This document shows positions 8,638 to 17,186 of a DNA stretch of 41,616 nucleotides, one piece after another (the stretch's first letter is position 1; every line of letters begins with the position of its first letter). This DNA comes from Flavobacteriales bacterium. Its GTDB lineage: Bacteria; Bacteroidota; Bacteroidia; Flavobacteriales_D; Sanyastnellaceae. Made by a program: the position numbers and the translations under genes. Location: positions 1 to 41,616 of the forward strand of contig JAIYCK010000328.1 of the NCBI GenBank assembly GCA_027488055.1, written 5' to 3'. The notes beneath the pieces are model-generated. The model was not told the DNA's origin and ran no database searches. It saw only the letters and a program-made list of their open reading frames with translations.

Positions 8638-9375
8638 TCAACTCCGAGGTCGATCCCACCAGTTTTCGGGTTTTTTGATTTTGGTAATGATGAGACCAGC
8701 TCCGAAGCTCCATCCTCGGGAAGCTTTGTTGTTTAAATTGAGAATGTTATGGCCCAAGATCTGCTCTGTCCAGTCATAGAGTTCGGTTCCCTTTACCCAT
8801 TGGACCGACAATTCGGGCGTCAGCACAAAAGAACCCAATGCGATGCTGTGGAATCCAGTACTCATTCTAAAGTCAAAGCGAAAAGTCAGAGGGCGGTAGG
8901 TTGTTTCTTCGTCATACATCGTCCAGCTATCGTGGCGAGCGATCATGGGCATCCAACATTGAAGGCCAGGTTGCAATCCAATGTACCAACGAGGTCCCAA
9001 CGGACCAGCAGATTCGACGCCAAAAAACAATGCTCTAGGATTGAAACGGATTTCAGGGCCTATGCTGAGTTGGTGCACAATCAACTTGATGGCATCATTG
9101 TGTGAGTTCCAATGGGTATACCTCAATTGCGGGGCAGCGAAAATTTGTGGTTTACGAAAAACCAAGAATGTGTATCCCACACCGCCTTGATAGCCCCATT
9201 GCAGTGGAGGCAGGTCGTCCGATTGCCAAGTAGTTGCCAAGTTGTGGTACCGCACGATCCGATCCCAATCGGGCACATGTAACATGGCCGTGCCGGAGGT
9301 AACAAAGAACTGTGAATGGGCTTTCAGGGCGCCAAACAAGATGGTGAAGAGAAAGGCGATCGATGTCTTTTTCAT
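8638..9375 (-). CDS. Predicted outer-membrane beta-barrel protein
   Basis: This is a 245-residue protein with an N-terminal signal peptide (TSIAFLFTILFGALKAHS, cleavage before QFF). The mature part alternates short aromatic-rich strands with turns (GVGYTFLVF, APQLRYTHW, GPEIRFNP, RFDFRMSTGFHSIALG, WSFGAGLIITKIKKP), which suggests a small barrel of the porin-family type in Bacteroidota. I recognise no specific function. Its start overlaps the end of the flavin amine oxidase by four bases (ATGA), so the two are translationally coupled, and it is the last gene of the operon starting at 13183. Confidence 0.55.
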   Translation of the reverse strand: MKKTSIAFLFTILFGALKAHSQFFVTSGTAMLHVPDWDRIVRYHNLATTWQSDDLPPLQWGYQGGVGYTFLVFRKPQIFAAPQLRYTHWNSHNDAIKLIVHQLSIGPEIRFNPRALFFGVESAGPLGPRWYIGLQPGLQCWMPMIARHDSWTMYDEETTYRPLTFRFDFRMSTGFHSIALGSFVLTPELSVQWVKGTELYDWTEQILGHNILNLNNKASRGWSFGAGLIITKIKKPENWWDRPRS

Positions 9376-10748
9376 TCGTCGCGATTGGATTGTAAGATTT
9401 CAATCGCAGCGCGGAGGCCTGTTTCCATAGCGCCATGCACGGTAGAAGTATGACCGCCCGTATGGCTGGCCTCTCCTGCGAAGAACAAACGCGTGCCAAC
9501 TGGTTGCGCCAGGATTTCAATGGCATTTCCCATGTCAGGCGTGGGGTAGGAATAGGTGCCTTCAATAAACGGAACACTTCCCCAATCGTGTACAATTGCG
9601 CTGACAAAAGCGGTTGTTGCTTCACCGAATAGTTCATCTAATTCATCCAAAGCTTGCAAGATGATACCTTCTTCGCCCAAACCGAATAAATATTCGGCAG
9701 AGGCTCCGTTCACAAATCCTGTCAAGATAAATGCATCGGATCTGCCATCAGCTGAAGTGACCCAGAAGATCGGTATATTTCTTTTTCCATACACCGACGC
9801 CATATTGGAGGGCCATATCCGTTGATTGAATTGGAGGATGATTTTCATTCCGCGGCCCATTCCAATCTTTTGGATAGCTGCTGTTTTAGCAGTTGGCAGC
9901 GGTGGTATAAACTCGATGCTATTGTTCTTTAGTTGTGTAATGGGAACTGCACAGATGACCGCGTCAGCATAGAAGATGCTCCCGTCCAATGTGGTTACCT
10001 CCACGTCGTTGCCATTGAGATCAATGCGTTGAACGGCTTTTTCGGTGAGCACGGCACTGATTGCTTTTGGGCATGCATGAGCAAGCACCTCGAACATGGA
10101 AGTATTGCGCATCATTTTGTTTTGATCACCAGCAGTCCATCGCTCGGCTTCTGTGCGTAGGCCATGCATGCCAACACGGGTATTGTCGGTGCCATGCTCA
10201 TTACCCACAAGGGCATTGAAGATATGAACTACATTGTCAGAAACATTGGATATCTCGCCATACGCAGCAGCAGTGGTATCTCCGCCGTTGTAATTCACGA
10301 TGTCGTCAATTGACTGCAACATGGAGTTAAACAGTGTATTCTCCGTCGCATTGCTTTCGGATTTTAGACTTCCATTGAAATAATAATAATCTTCGAGTTC
10401 GTCTGATAGAAATGTCGCGCCTGCGGCCAGGGCCTCTTCATGCAAGATGGAGTTCTCTCCATGAATTTCTTCAGCACCTAATTCGATAGGGAAGTCACTG
10501 AAATCGGTATTGGTATAAATTCGGCCGCCAATCCTGTTGGAAGCTTCGAGAATGGTGACTTGAGCCCCTTGATCAAGCAAGATTTGGGCAGCATATAAGC
10601 CTGCTGCACCCGCGCCAATGATGAGCACCTTGCCGCTGTATTGCAAGTCATCGACACTTGTTTTCTTGCAACTTGCCAAAACACTGGGCAGCCATAGAAG
10701 TGCAGGCATGCTCCAGGCCGTTTGATGGAGAAATTTTCTTCTATTCAT
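9372..10748 (-). CDS. Tat-exported flavin amine oxidase, predicted lipoprotein
   Basis: This 458-residue FAD enzyme opens with a twin-arginine signal (NRRKFLHQT, hydrophobic segment to ~24) ending in a lipobox LASC with C27, so it is probably exported folded with its cofactor and lipid-anchored. FAD-binding motifs follow: GAGAAG (45-50), the ribose-binding Glu of ILEAS (E68), and NRIGGRIYT. The C-terminus has the family FFAGEASHTGG and STVHGAMETGLRAA segments. Amine oxidases of this class oxidise amines to aldehydes, releasing ammonia and H2O2; the substrate here is not predictable. The gene overlaps the upstream globin by eight bases and the downstream barrel protein by four, which implies a shared function in the envelope. 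Confidence 0.85.
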   Translation of the reverse strand: MNRRKFLHQTAWSMPALLWLPSVLASCKKTSVDDLQYSGKVLIIGAGAAGLYAAQILLDQGAQVTILEASNRIGGRIYTNTDFSDFPIELGAEEIHGENSILHEEALAAGATFLSDELEDYYYFNGSLKSESNATENTLFNSMLQSIDDIVNYNGGDTTAAAYGEISNVSDNVVHIFNALVGNEHGTDNTRVGMHGLRTEAERWTAGDQNKMMRNTSMFEVLAHACPKAISAVLTEKAVQRIDLNGNDVEVTTLDGSIFYADAVICAVPITQLKNNSIEFIPPLPTAKTAAIQKIGMGRGMKIILQFNQRIWPSNMASVYGKRNIPIFWVTSADGRSDAFILTGFVNGASAEYLFGLGEEGIILQALDELDELFGEATTAFVSAIVHDWGSVPFIEGTYSYPTPDMGNAIEILAQPVGTRLFFAGEASHTGGHTSTVHGAMETGLRAAIEILQSNRDE

Positions 10749-11115
10749 TTGGTGTGTTTCTCAAATGTTCCAACTTTGAAGCAAATGTAAATCCCAACGT
10801 ACGAGCTCGGATTTTAGCGTCCCCAGCTCGATCGCCTTCAAAATGGGCATCAATGGTTTCGCAAAACAGCTGCACCCATATTTCAAAGTGTTTGGTTTGG
10901 GCGCCGAGGTGTGCATGTTTATCGAAAACATTGGTGGCATATCCGGGTTCGTTGAGCAATGAAAATCGCCAGAATTGTTTGATATGTGGTAAGTGCTGAG
11001 CGACATCAATGTGTTCGAAAAACGGCTTCATGTCTGCGTGTGCAAGCAATTTTGTATAAAAGTCATCGATCAATACATCGATGTCTGAGGCTGTTTCAAT
11101 GTCGTGTTTTTGCAT
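10741..11115 (-). CDS. Group III truncated hemoglobin
   Basis: The protein has 124 residues and matches the group III truncated globin pattern: IDVLIDDFYTKLL at the start, QFWRFSLLNEPGY in the E-helix region, then KHAHLG and the HFEIW motif in which H76 is the probable proximal heme ligand. Group III globins are cytoplasmic heme proteins linked to nitric-oxide or oxygen chemistry, and some lower the oxidative burden. It lies in an operon, 12 bases after the MATE gene and overlapping the exported amine oxidase by eight bases. A role in handling reactive nitrogen or oxygen species is inferred from family and context only. Confidence 0.85.
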   Translation of the reverse strand: MQKHDIETASDIDVLIDDFYTKLLAHADMKPFFEHIDVAQHLPHIKQFWRFSLLNEPGYATNVFDKHAHLGAQTKHFEIWVQLFCETIDAHFEGDRAGDAKIRARTLGFTFASKLEHLRNTPNE

Positions 11116-11127
11116 GCCTCGGTGGGA

Positions 11128-12501
11128 TTATAATTGATTGGTTTTCCAATTGCTGAAACGTAGAAAGAGAACTGATAATATACCCAAGACAGAAAAGTAC
11201 ACATAGTCAGCGGTCCAAGCCCATTGAATGGGCCAATGGCGAATGTGAATCATGTCATAAGCCGCCACGATGTATATGCACACAGTGATGAATTCGATGA
11301 GGAATCCAGCCATCGTTTTGCCGCTGCCTTCTACAGTTGCGAGCAGAATACTTGTCACCGAGAATATGAGCATCGCTGGGAATACGATCCACATGGTTTC
11401 GATGGTTTGGTGTATGACGACTGGATCATTGGTAAATTGACTTGCGATCCAATGGGGGTAGAGGATCAATCCATGACATAGGATAAGGATGCCTAAGAAA
11501 TTAAGCACACAGATGCGGGTGATGGCTTTTTTGAGTTCCGCTTGTCGATCTTGAGCGATGAGCGCCGACACATAGGTTTTTGCGGTGGTCGAGCATCCAC
11601 TCACACTCACGTAGGCCAACATATACATATTGCGCACGATGAATGAGGCTTGCAATGGGCCTTCGCCCATAGATGTTACAAACTGATAGAAGATGGCCCA
11701 AATACCCAATGAAACCAATAGTTGCATAGCAATGGGGCCTCCGAGTTGGATCAATGAGCGAGTGTATGACGTGCATACGACAAAGAGCTGCTCTCTGAGT
11801 TGGTGCATCGCATTGACGGCGAATGATCCTTCGGTTTGTGGTTTTCTAAAGGTAAAATAAGCTACCACAGCCAATGCACATCCATCAGCGATGGTATTGG
11901 CCAGCGCGGCGCCTTCCACGCCCATGGCCGTAAAACCACCATGTCCGAAAATGAGGAAATAGTCAAGAATGATGGTTGAAATTGCGGTGACAGCAGTCGA
12001 AATGAAAAGTACATTGGTGCGAGCTGTGCCACTCCAATATGCATTGAGGGAAAGGGTGAGTGTAAAGAAAAAGAAACCAAAGGCACGGAACTTCGAGAAG
12101 CCAATCATGTAGGCGGCTAATTCCGGAATGTCGATATAATGCGCGGCAAACCAAGGCACAAAGAAGTAGAGGCAACAGAATTGCAGGCTACTGAGCAAAA
12201 GTCCCAGGAGCAGTGAATTACTCAGAATGGCCCCTACTTCCTTGAATGCACCGGTAGCATGTCGCCGTGCGATGAGGATCTGAGTACCATTGCTCATTCC
12301 TATTCCGAGCATGGCAATGGTAACGAAAATGAGTCCTGTATAGGCTGATGCACTCATAGCATTGCCGTCGATGTCTGCCAAAAACAGATTGTCAATGAAC
12401 ACAACGAAAAACTGCACAAAGTATCCCAAACTCACAGGAACAGCCACTTTGAGCAAGGACTTGTAATCGATGGGCAATGATTGCGGAGAAGGCATGGACA
12501 T
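11128..12501 (-). CDS. MATE family efflux transporter
   Basis: This is a 457-residue integral membrane protein with about 12 hydrophobic segments. It fits the multidrug and toxin extrusion family: an N-terminal half with FVVFIDNLFLADIDG, a GMSNGTQILIARRHATG segment after the second helix, and a repeated pattern in the C-terminal half. MATE proteins exchange cationic drugs or metabolites for Na+ or H+ at the inner membrane. The gene begins four bases after the trmH-like stop and ends 12 bases before the globin gene, so it belongs to that operon. The substrate is unknown. Confidence 0.85.
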   Translation of the reverse strand: MSMPSPQSLPIDYKSLLKVAVPVSLGYFVQFFVVFIDNLFLADIDGNAMSASAYTGLIFVTIAMLGIGMSNGTQILIARRHATGAFKEVGAILSNSLLLGLLLSSLQFCCLYFFVPWFAAHYIDIPELAAYMIGFSKFRAFGFFFFTLTLSLNAYWSGTARTNVLFISTAVTAISTIILDYFLIFGHGGFTAMGVEGAALANTIADGCALAVVAYFTFRKPQTEGSFAVNAMHQLREQLFVVCTSYTRSLIQLGGPIAMQLLVSLGIWAIFYQFVTSMGEGPLQASFIVRNMYMLAYVSVSGCSTTAKTYVSALIAQDRQAELKKAITRICVLNFLGILILCHGLILYPHWIASQFTNDPVVIHQTIETMWIVFPAMLIFSVTSILLATVEGSGKTMAGFLIEFITVCIYIVAAYDMIHIRHWPIQWAWTADYVYFSVLGILSVLFLRFSNWKTNQL

Positions 12502-12505
12502 ATTT

Positions 12506-13183
12506 TTATTGTGGATTTATTTCTCCTGTTTCAAACATTTGGACAAGGTAGTCACTCCATGTGATGGTCCGTCTTGCCCAAAGTATTTTGAGTTGGAGTT
12601 GTTCCTCTGGCGTGAGTTGCCAAGGTACGTTGCTTTGCCTCAAACGGTGGCTTAAGTTATCTAAGATCACGGCCGCTGCTCCAGCGACATTCATGCTTTC
12701 AGTAAAACCAGACATGGGTATTTTTACAAATACATCTGCCATCTCAAGTGCTTTTTGACTTGCCCCTGTGAGTTCTGTCCCAAGCACGACTGCTGTTTTT
12801 TGGGTAATGTCTAAATCATGAATACTCACACACTCATGGTGCAGCGCCGTCACCGCAATTTGATATCCCTTGGAGCGCAGATGTTGAAGGCATTGTGAGG
12901 TGTTGTCGCGTGTGTCGTTGTATCGGTACAAAGTGAGCCAGTCTTGCGCGCCTTTTGCAATCCGATGGTGGTGTTGGAAACTATGATCGTTCTCTATGAT
13001 ATGCAGATCTTGAACACCAAAACTCTCGGTGGATCGCAGAACATCACAGGCATTTTGGGCTTGATAAATATTTTCAGTCACCAAGGTGATGTGCTTGGTG
13101 CGCAATTGAGCAACATGCTCAAACAACTCCACCTTGCGTGGTGTGAGATGGTCGCACAGAATGGAATATAATTTTTGGCTCAT
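12506..13183 (-). CDS. TrmH family tRNA/rRNA 2'-O-methyltransferase
   Basis: The frame is open to a TTG at 13207, but the ATG at 13181-13183 gives the expected N-terminus (SQKLYSILCDHLTPRK), for 225 residues. SPOUT methyltransferase motifs are clear: motif 1 with QNACDVLRSTESFG, motif 2 VVLGTELTG, and motif 3 KIPMSGFTESMNVAGAAAV, which forms the SAM-binding knot. The N-terminal LTPRKVELFEHVAQLRT segment closely resembles TrmH, which methylates the ribose of G18 in tRNA. TrmH is likely, but other SpoU-type methyltransferases cannot be excluded. It heads an operon with MATE, globin, amine oxidase and barrel protein. Confidence 0.85.
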   Translation of the reverse strand: MSQKLYSILCDHLTPRKVELFEHVAQLRTKHITLVTENIYQAQNACDVLRSTESFGVQDLHIIENDHSFQHHHRIAKGAQDWLTLYRYNDTRDNTSQCLQHLRSKGYQIAVTALHHECVSIHDLDITQKTAVVLGTELTGASQKALEMADVFVKIPMSGFTESMNVAGAAAVILDNLSHRLRQSNVPWQLTPEEQLQLKILWARRTITWSDYLVQMFETGEINPQ

Positions 13184-13239
13184 GGCTGCTGTCCTTTTGG
13201 CATTCAAGAAGGCGCCGTTTTATCTTTCAAGATGAAATG

Positions 13240-13263
13240 AAAAAGGCCGGTATAACCGGCCCT
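13240..13263 (-). terminator. Terminator of the HU gene
   Basis: A 7-bp GC-rich stem (13245-13251 with 13255-13261) with a three-base loop is followed, reading on the minus strand, by a T tract. It lies ~25 bases after the HU stop codon and separates HU from the trmH operon. Confidence 0.8.
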
Positions 13264-13284
13264 TTCAATTTTTTGGAAAGTGAA

Positions 13285-13557
13285 TTACTTCACTTTAGTT
13301 TGAAGCTCAGCACCAGCTTTGAAACGTACTACGTTTTTAGCTTTGATTGTGATTTCTTTACCAGTTTGTGGGTTACGTCCTTTGCGTGCAGCACGCTTAG
13401 TAACGCTGAAAGAACCAAAACCAACTAGAGCAACACGGTCACCTTTCTTAAGTGCCTTTGTTGTAGTTTCGATGAAACCGTCAAGAGCTTTCTTAGCATC
13501 AGCCTTAGACAATTTTGCGCTTGAAGCCATTGCTTCGATCAATTCTGCTTTGTTCAT
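13285..13557 (-). CDS. HU family DNA-binding protein
   Basis: At 90 residues this is a typical HU/IHF-fold histone-like protein. It opens MNKAELIEAMA, has the dimer-core region DAKKALDGFIETTTKALKKGD, the VGFGSFSV turn, and the arm region RKGRNPQTGKEITI with the Asn-Pro tip that intercalates into DNA. It compacts and bends DNA in the nucleoid. Codon use is more restricted than in the neighbours (for example repeated CGT, GGT and GTT), as expected of a highly expressed gene. It has its own terminator. The ATG at 13557 is the clear start. Confidence 0.96.
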   Translation of the reverse strand: MNKAELIEAMASSAKLSKADAKKALDGFIETTTKALKKGDRVALVGFGSFSVTKRAARKGRNPQTGKEITIKAKNVVRFKAGAELQTKVK

Positions 13558-13905
13558 TTTGTTATGATTTTATTGGGGTTAAACATGTTAGATAGGCTGT
13601 ACTGCTTATCTGATGCCAAATGTAGGAGGTCGACTTCCTGAAAGCAAGAGTTAACGGGGTAAAAATCGATGTTTTGTTGAAAAGTACCTATGTGTGTTAA
13701 TAATCTGGGGTTCTCTCTTCAAAAAAGTGCCTATTCTAGGGTGTTTCAGGGGTACTTTAGTTAACATCGGTAACTATATATGGGATGCAACCTTATCCAG
13801 GAGTTAATGGTTCTTAGCATTAAGGTTTCAATATCTCATTGAAATTGGATTTGGGTTTATGACTAAAATCACTCACTTTTGTAAAATAATATATTATTAG
13901 GAATT
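13558..13905. other. Intergenic region between divergent HU and cupredoxin genes
   Basis: These 348 bases hold no convincing gene. The right end carries the promoter-like sequence listed separately. The HU promoter must lie in the left part: a TTTG is present on the minus strand about 65 bases upstream of HU, but I found no matching downstream element. AT content rises towards the cupredoxin start. Confidence 0.5.
13850..13881 (+). promoter_or_regulatory. Bacteroidota-type promoter of the cupredoxin gene
   Basis: TTTG at 13850-13853 and CACTTTTG at 13874-13881 are separated by 20 bases. This fits the -33 TTTG / -7 TAnnTTTG consensus with one mismatch in the second element. Transcription would start near 13887, leaving a ~20-base AT-rich leader before the ATG at 13906. 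Confidence 0.55.
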
Positions 13906-14502
13906 ATGAAAAAGATTTTATTCTTGGCTTCTTGTTTTTTGAGTGTTACTCTTATGGCGACCACGCACGAGGTAGAAGTAGGTGGCGGCGGTGCCAATGG
14001 TACACCATTTTACGCGCCACAGGATTTGGTTATTGCCATCGGTGATGACGTAAACTGGGTTTGGACTTCTGGTCAGCACAATGTGACTTCCACTTCTGGA
14101 CCAGCGTCTTTTATGAGTGGCAATTTGAGCGCTCCCAATGAATGGGCATTCACTTTTACGGTGTCTGGCGTTTATGAATACGAATGCACTTTATTCAATC
14201 ACTCAAATACTCAGTTTGGCACAATCACAGTGAGCCCAAGCAGCGTGGTAGATAAGGTGGTGGTTACACCGAATTTCGAAGTGTATCCAAATCCGGCGAA
14301 CGATTTTGTGACCTTGGATAAAAACACAAACTTCACGAGCGATTTGAAAGTGTATGATATCACTGGCAAAGTAGTGTTTGCTGACAATGCTAATGCCCAG
14401 ATGCGCACACGCATCCAAGTGAGCCAATTGACCAAAGGAATTTATTTTGTAGAGATGACCATCAATGGACGTGCGACTCGTCGTCGTTTGATCATTGAAT
14501 AA
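13906..14502 (+). CDS. Secreted cupredoxin-like protein with T9SS sorting domain
   Basis: This 198-residue protein has a signal peptide (KKILFLASCFLSVTLMA). Residues 20-108 form a plastocyanin-like domain: a GDDVNWVWTSGQHNVTS strand pair with copper ligand candidate H58, then EYECTLFNHSN with C94 and H99. Where Bacteroidota relatives usually have an axial Met, this sequence has TQF, so Gln103 or no axial ligand is likely. Residues ~124-198 are a type IX secretion sorting domain, with FEVYPNPANDFVTL, KVYDITGKVVF, GIYFVEMT and a basic RRRLIIE end. It is probably secreted or surface-bound and may carry electrons or bind copper. It stands alone with its own promoter and terminator. Confidence 0.85.
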   Translation: MKKILFLASCFLSVTLMATTHEVEVGGGGANGTPFYAPQDLVIAIGDDVNWVWTSGQHNVTSTSGPASFMSGNLSAPNEWAFTFTVSGVYEYECTLFNHSNTQFGTITVSPSSVVDKVVVTPNFEVYPNPANDFVTLDKNTNFTSDLKVYDITGKVVFADNANAQMRTRIQVSQLTKGIYFVEMTINGRATRRRLIIE

Positions 14503-14522
14503 AAGATATTGCTTCCAATGCG

Positions 14523-14548
14523 AAGGCCTCCTCGGAGGCCTTTTTTTT
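14523..14548 (+). terminator. Rho-independent terminator after the cupredoxin gene
   Basis: An 8-bp stem, AAGGCCTC with GAGGCCTT (14523-14530 and 14535-14542), with a four-base loop and a run of eight T. It lies 20 bases after the stop codon. Confidence 0.9.
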
Positions 14549-14565
14549 GATCCCTTTCGGACTTT

Positions 14566-15744
14566 TTACCAATCCACTTTCAGTCCAAGGGTGGTTTCAA
14601 AGAAATCCGCAGTACCTCCATTGGTTTTGACTGCGAGCTGCAGAAATGGTGACACATGATTGTTGCGCATGGGGTTGAATAAATACAATCGGTATCCAAG
14701 TTTGGCAGCAGTATGTTGGTGCAACCAACCTCGGTCTTTGCTCGCATGCAGTGTCTTTACTTTTTCCATGGCGGGATTGTAGATCTGTGCGCCAGCTTGG
14801 ACAAAAAATGAGGCATGCGGGAAGAACCAATCATATCCTAGATACAAGGTGTAATTCTGAATACTTTTAGTGAGATCCTTGGCCTCCACAAGTTCATTGA
14901 CCAGTAAATAATGTTTGTAGCTGTTGTATTGTGTCCATTGCATACCTGCATACAGAGATGATCGATGGCGATGCACAATGCCCATTTGCGCGTAGGCTAC
15001 TGGATCTTTGTACAAAGGGCCATCCGACGGTTGTGCAGAACCTTCAAAGGCATGCCACCCATAACCTGCACCTAGGTGTATGTTCAATCGCTTGTTGTAT
15101 CCGATTAATATGAGGATGAAGGCTATGTCATCCTTCTGCTTGGGCAGAACTTTATTCTTGGCCAGTGTCATATGCATGCCGATGACATTCGCTCCGATAT
15201 TGGGTACAGAGGTATGTGCATTGCTGCAATGTATAAAGTGGATGCCCACACCGAGGCGCCATTGCGGATTCATTTGTCTGCGCCATTCAAGATGGAACCG
15301 CGATACATTGGCCCATCGCGACCCAATCACATTGTTCGTCGGATTGCTTTCGACGTCATAATGACGAGTGAAATATCCAATTCCAATGCCGATGCGGCCA
15401 TGCACAGAGGTGCGATCATCTATGCGATGAACGATTTCTGCGATTGGACTTACACTCAGTGTTTGCCCCAATACACGTGGATTTCCAAGATCCATGACTT
15501 GTGCCGACCAGCCAAATCGAGTGCGGCTGTAAACGCCTCTCCAGCTTGGAAAATTTGTGTTCTTCTTGAACACGCCGCACTCGAGCGAAGTGACCACTGA
15601 AGAGGCAGGAAAAGGCTCGTAGATCGGCAAAAGAAAACCTCCGCCTAACCGCACGTCCAAACGAGATGCAGGTTGCGATTGAGCTAAAATGCCCGACGCA
15701 CTCCACAACAAAATCAGCGCAACACTAAAGTGTATCAGTCGCAT
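14566..15744 (-). CDS. Acyloxyacyl hydrolase / PagL-like outer-membrane protein
   Basis: The protein has 392 residues with a signal peptide (residues 1-21, ending ILA-Q). The body is made of barrel-like strands. Around residue 170 it carries IHFIHCSNAHTSVPNIGAN, matching the HxSN-x-PN-x-G signature of PagL-type lipid A 3-O-deacylases (H172 and S174 as catalytic His and Ser). A Glu at the spacing seen in Pseudomonas PagL is not evident. It is about twice the length of classical PagL. It may remodel lipid A in the outer membrane. Its start overlaps the end of the APC permease gene by 20 bases, which suggests cotranscription. Confidence 0.65.
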   Translation of the reverse strand: MRLIHFSVALILLWSASGILAQSQPASRLDVRLGGGFLLPIYEPFPASSVVTSLECGVFKKNTNFPSWRGVYSRTRFGWSAQVMDLGNPRVLGQTLSVSPIAEIVHRIDDRTSVHGRIGIGIGYFTRHYDVESNPTNNVIGSRWANVSRFHLEWRRQMNPQWRLGVGIHFIHCSNAHTSVPNIGANVIGMHMTLAKNKVLPKQKDDIAFILILIGYNKRLNIHLGAGYGWHAFEGSAQPSDGPLYKDPVAYAQMGIVHRHRSSLYAGMQWTQYNSYKHYLLVNELVEAKDLTKSIQNYTLYLGYDWFFPHASFFVQAGAQIYNPAMEKVKTLHASKDRGWLHQHTAAKLGYRLYLFNPMRNNHVSPFLQLAVKTNGGTADFFETTLGLKVDW

Positions 15745-17077
15745 CTGATTTGGTTTGGCGAGACTTAAAGAAGAAATACGCCACTACACCCAATGGGATG
15801 ACTGCCAATCCCACATAATATTCCGCTTTATCGGCCAAGGCATTTTTGAAGATGAACCAGCCCACACATGCAATGAAAATGAGGGGAAGTATGGGATACA
15901 AAGGCGTTTTGAAAGCCGGTGTTTCGTCTTTGTAGATTGCTCTGATTTTGAAAATACCAATGCATGTGATGAGTAAGAAAAGCCACTCCACAAAGGTCAC
16001 ATACTCGATGATACTTCCGAAGCTGCCCCACAAAGCGATCAATACCATGGCCCATGAGGATTGCAGAATGATTGCGTTGACAGGTACACCATATGTTGGG
16101 TGTGTCTTGGCGAAAGAGGAGAAGAATAATTTTTCCTTGGCCATTTGCGAGAAAATTCGAGGAGTAGAAAGGATGTATAAACCTGCTCCCGCAAAAACGG
16201 ACAAGGAGATCAATGCTGGCATCAAATAGTCCATACCAGGCATGATTACTTTCATGGTTTCTACTGCAACTACCTTGTTCACCCCTTCGGCGGCAAAAGA
16301 TGCTATGGTGTCATGATCCAATACTTTGAAATATCCCAAGTTACAGAGGACGTAGGTAAGGGTCACAGCTCCTGTACCCAAGATCATGGCCAACGGGATA
16401 TTGCGTTTGGGATTGGAAGCTTCGCCTGATACAAAACTCGCATAATGCCATCCTGTATAGGACCACAATACTCCGACAAAAGCCCCCGCTAAATTATCAG
16501 CTTTTGGCAACGCACCCGGTTCTATCGCCACCATAGCTGCATCGAAAATGCCCTTTTTGCCAAGCATCAAAGCCAAGGCTAACAAGCCATAAATACCTAT
16601 TATTTTCAATACGGTGCCGATATTGGCGAACCATTCGCTGGATTTAAGTACAAACGTATTGAACAAAGTCAGCACCACGACAGTGGCCATCGCCAAGAGT
16701 GGTTGCATTGATTCGTCGAGATGCAAAAAATAGTTGATGTTTTCCGCAAATACGGTGCATAGCGCAGCAATGGTACCGCTCGAAATAACGATGAGTAAAC
16801 ACCAACCGTATAGAAAACCAAACATAGGCCCGAAGGCTTTGTTGAGGTAGGTATAGACACCACCAGCATTGGCAAAGCGTGAACCGAATTCGGCAAATAC
16901 CAACGCTCCAATCATCGAGATCAAACCACCTGCTATCCAAAGATAAATGATGGTTTCGTTGGAATACACCTTGGCGGCAATCCCTGACGGTGTTTTGAAA
17001 ATACCAGAAGCAATGGTCGCACCAATGGCGATCATGGTGAGTGCAAATAGCGATAGCCCTTTTTTGGGAGTTTCCAT
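15725..17077 (-). CDS. APC family amino acid permease
   Basis: This 450-residue membrane protein has about 12 hydrophobic segments. The first helix carries the unwound substrate-site motif IAIGATIASGIFKTPSGIA, and helix 2 to 3 has FAEFGSRFANAGGVYTYLNKAFGP, both typical of the APC superfamily and close to the LAT-like branch. It should exchange or symport amino acids across the inner membrane; the specific substrate is not predictable. The gene runs into the PagL-like gene with a 20-base overlap. A 109-base gap separates it from the unknown gene upstream. Confidence 0.9.
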   Translation of the reverse strand: METPKKGLSLFALTMIAIGATIASGIFKTPSGIAAKVYSNETIIYLWIAGGLISMIGALVFAEFGSRFANAGGVYTYLNKAFGPMFGFLYGWCLLIVISSGTIAALCTVFAENINYFLHLDESMQPLLAMATVVVLTLFNTFVLKSSEWFANIGTVLKIIGIYGLLALALMLGKKGIFDAAMVAIEPGALPKADNLAGAFVGVLWSYTGWHYASFVSGEASNPKRNIPLAMILGTGAVTLTYVLCNLGYFKVLDHDTIASFAAEGVNKVVAVETMKVIMPGMDYLMPALISLSVFAGAGLYILSTPRIFSQMAKEKLFFSSFAKTHPTYGVPVNAIILQSSWAMVLIALWGSFGSIIEYVTFVEWLFLLITCIGIFKIRAIYKDETPAFKTPLYPILPLIFIACVGWFIFKNALADKAEYYVGLAVIPLGVVAYFFFKSRQTKSDATDTL

Positions 17078-17186
17078 AATGTCGTGTTTTAAGTCGAGCA
17101 GATAAAAATAGACAGAATGGCCCGAGTCTGTGGCGCTGGACGCAGGTGTTTTACACGCGTTGTTGACAATGCCAGCCTGAGCATCA

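Noticed and set aside
13181-13207. TTG start for the TrmH-like gene
   Set aside because: The ATG at 13181-13183 begins the conserved N-terminus; the extra eight codons are not family-like.
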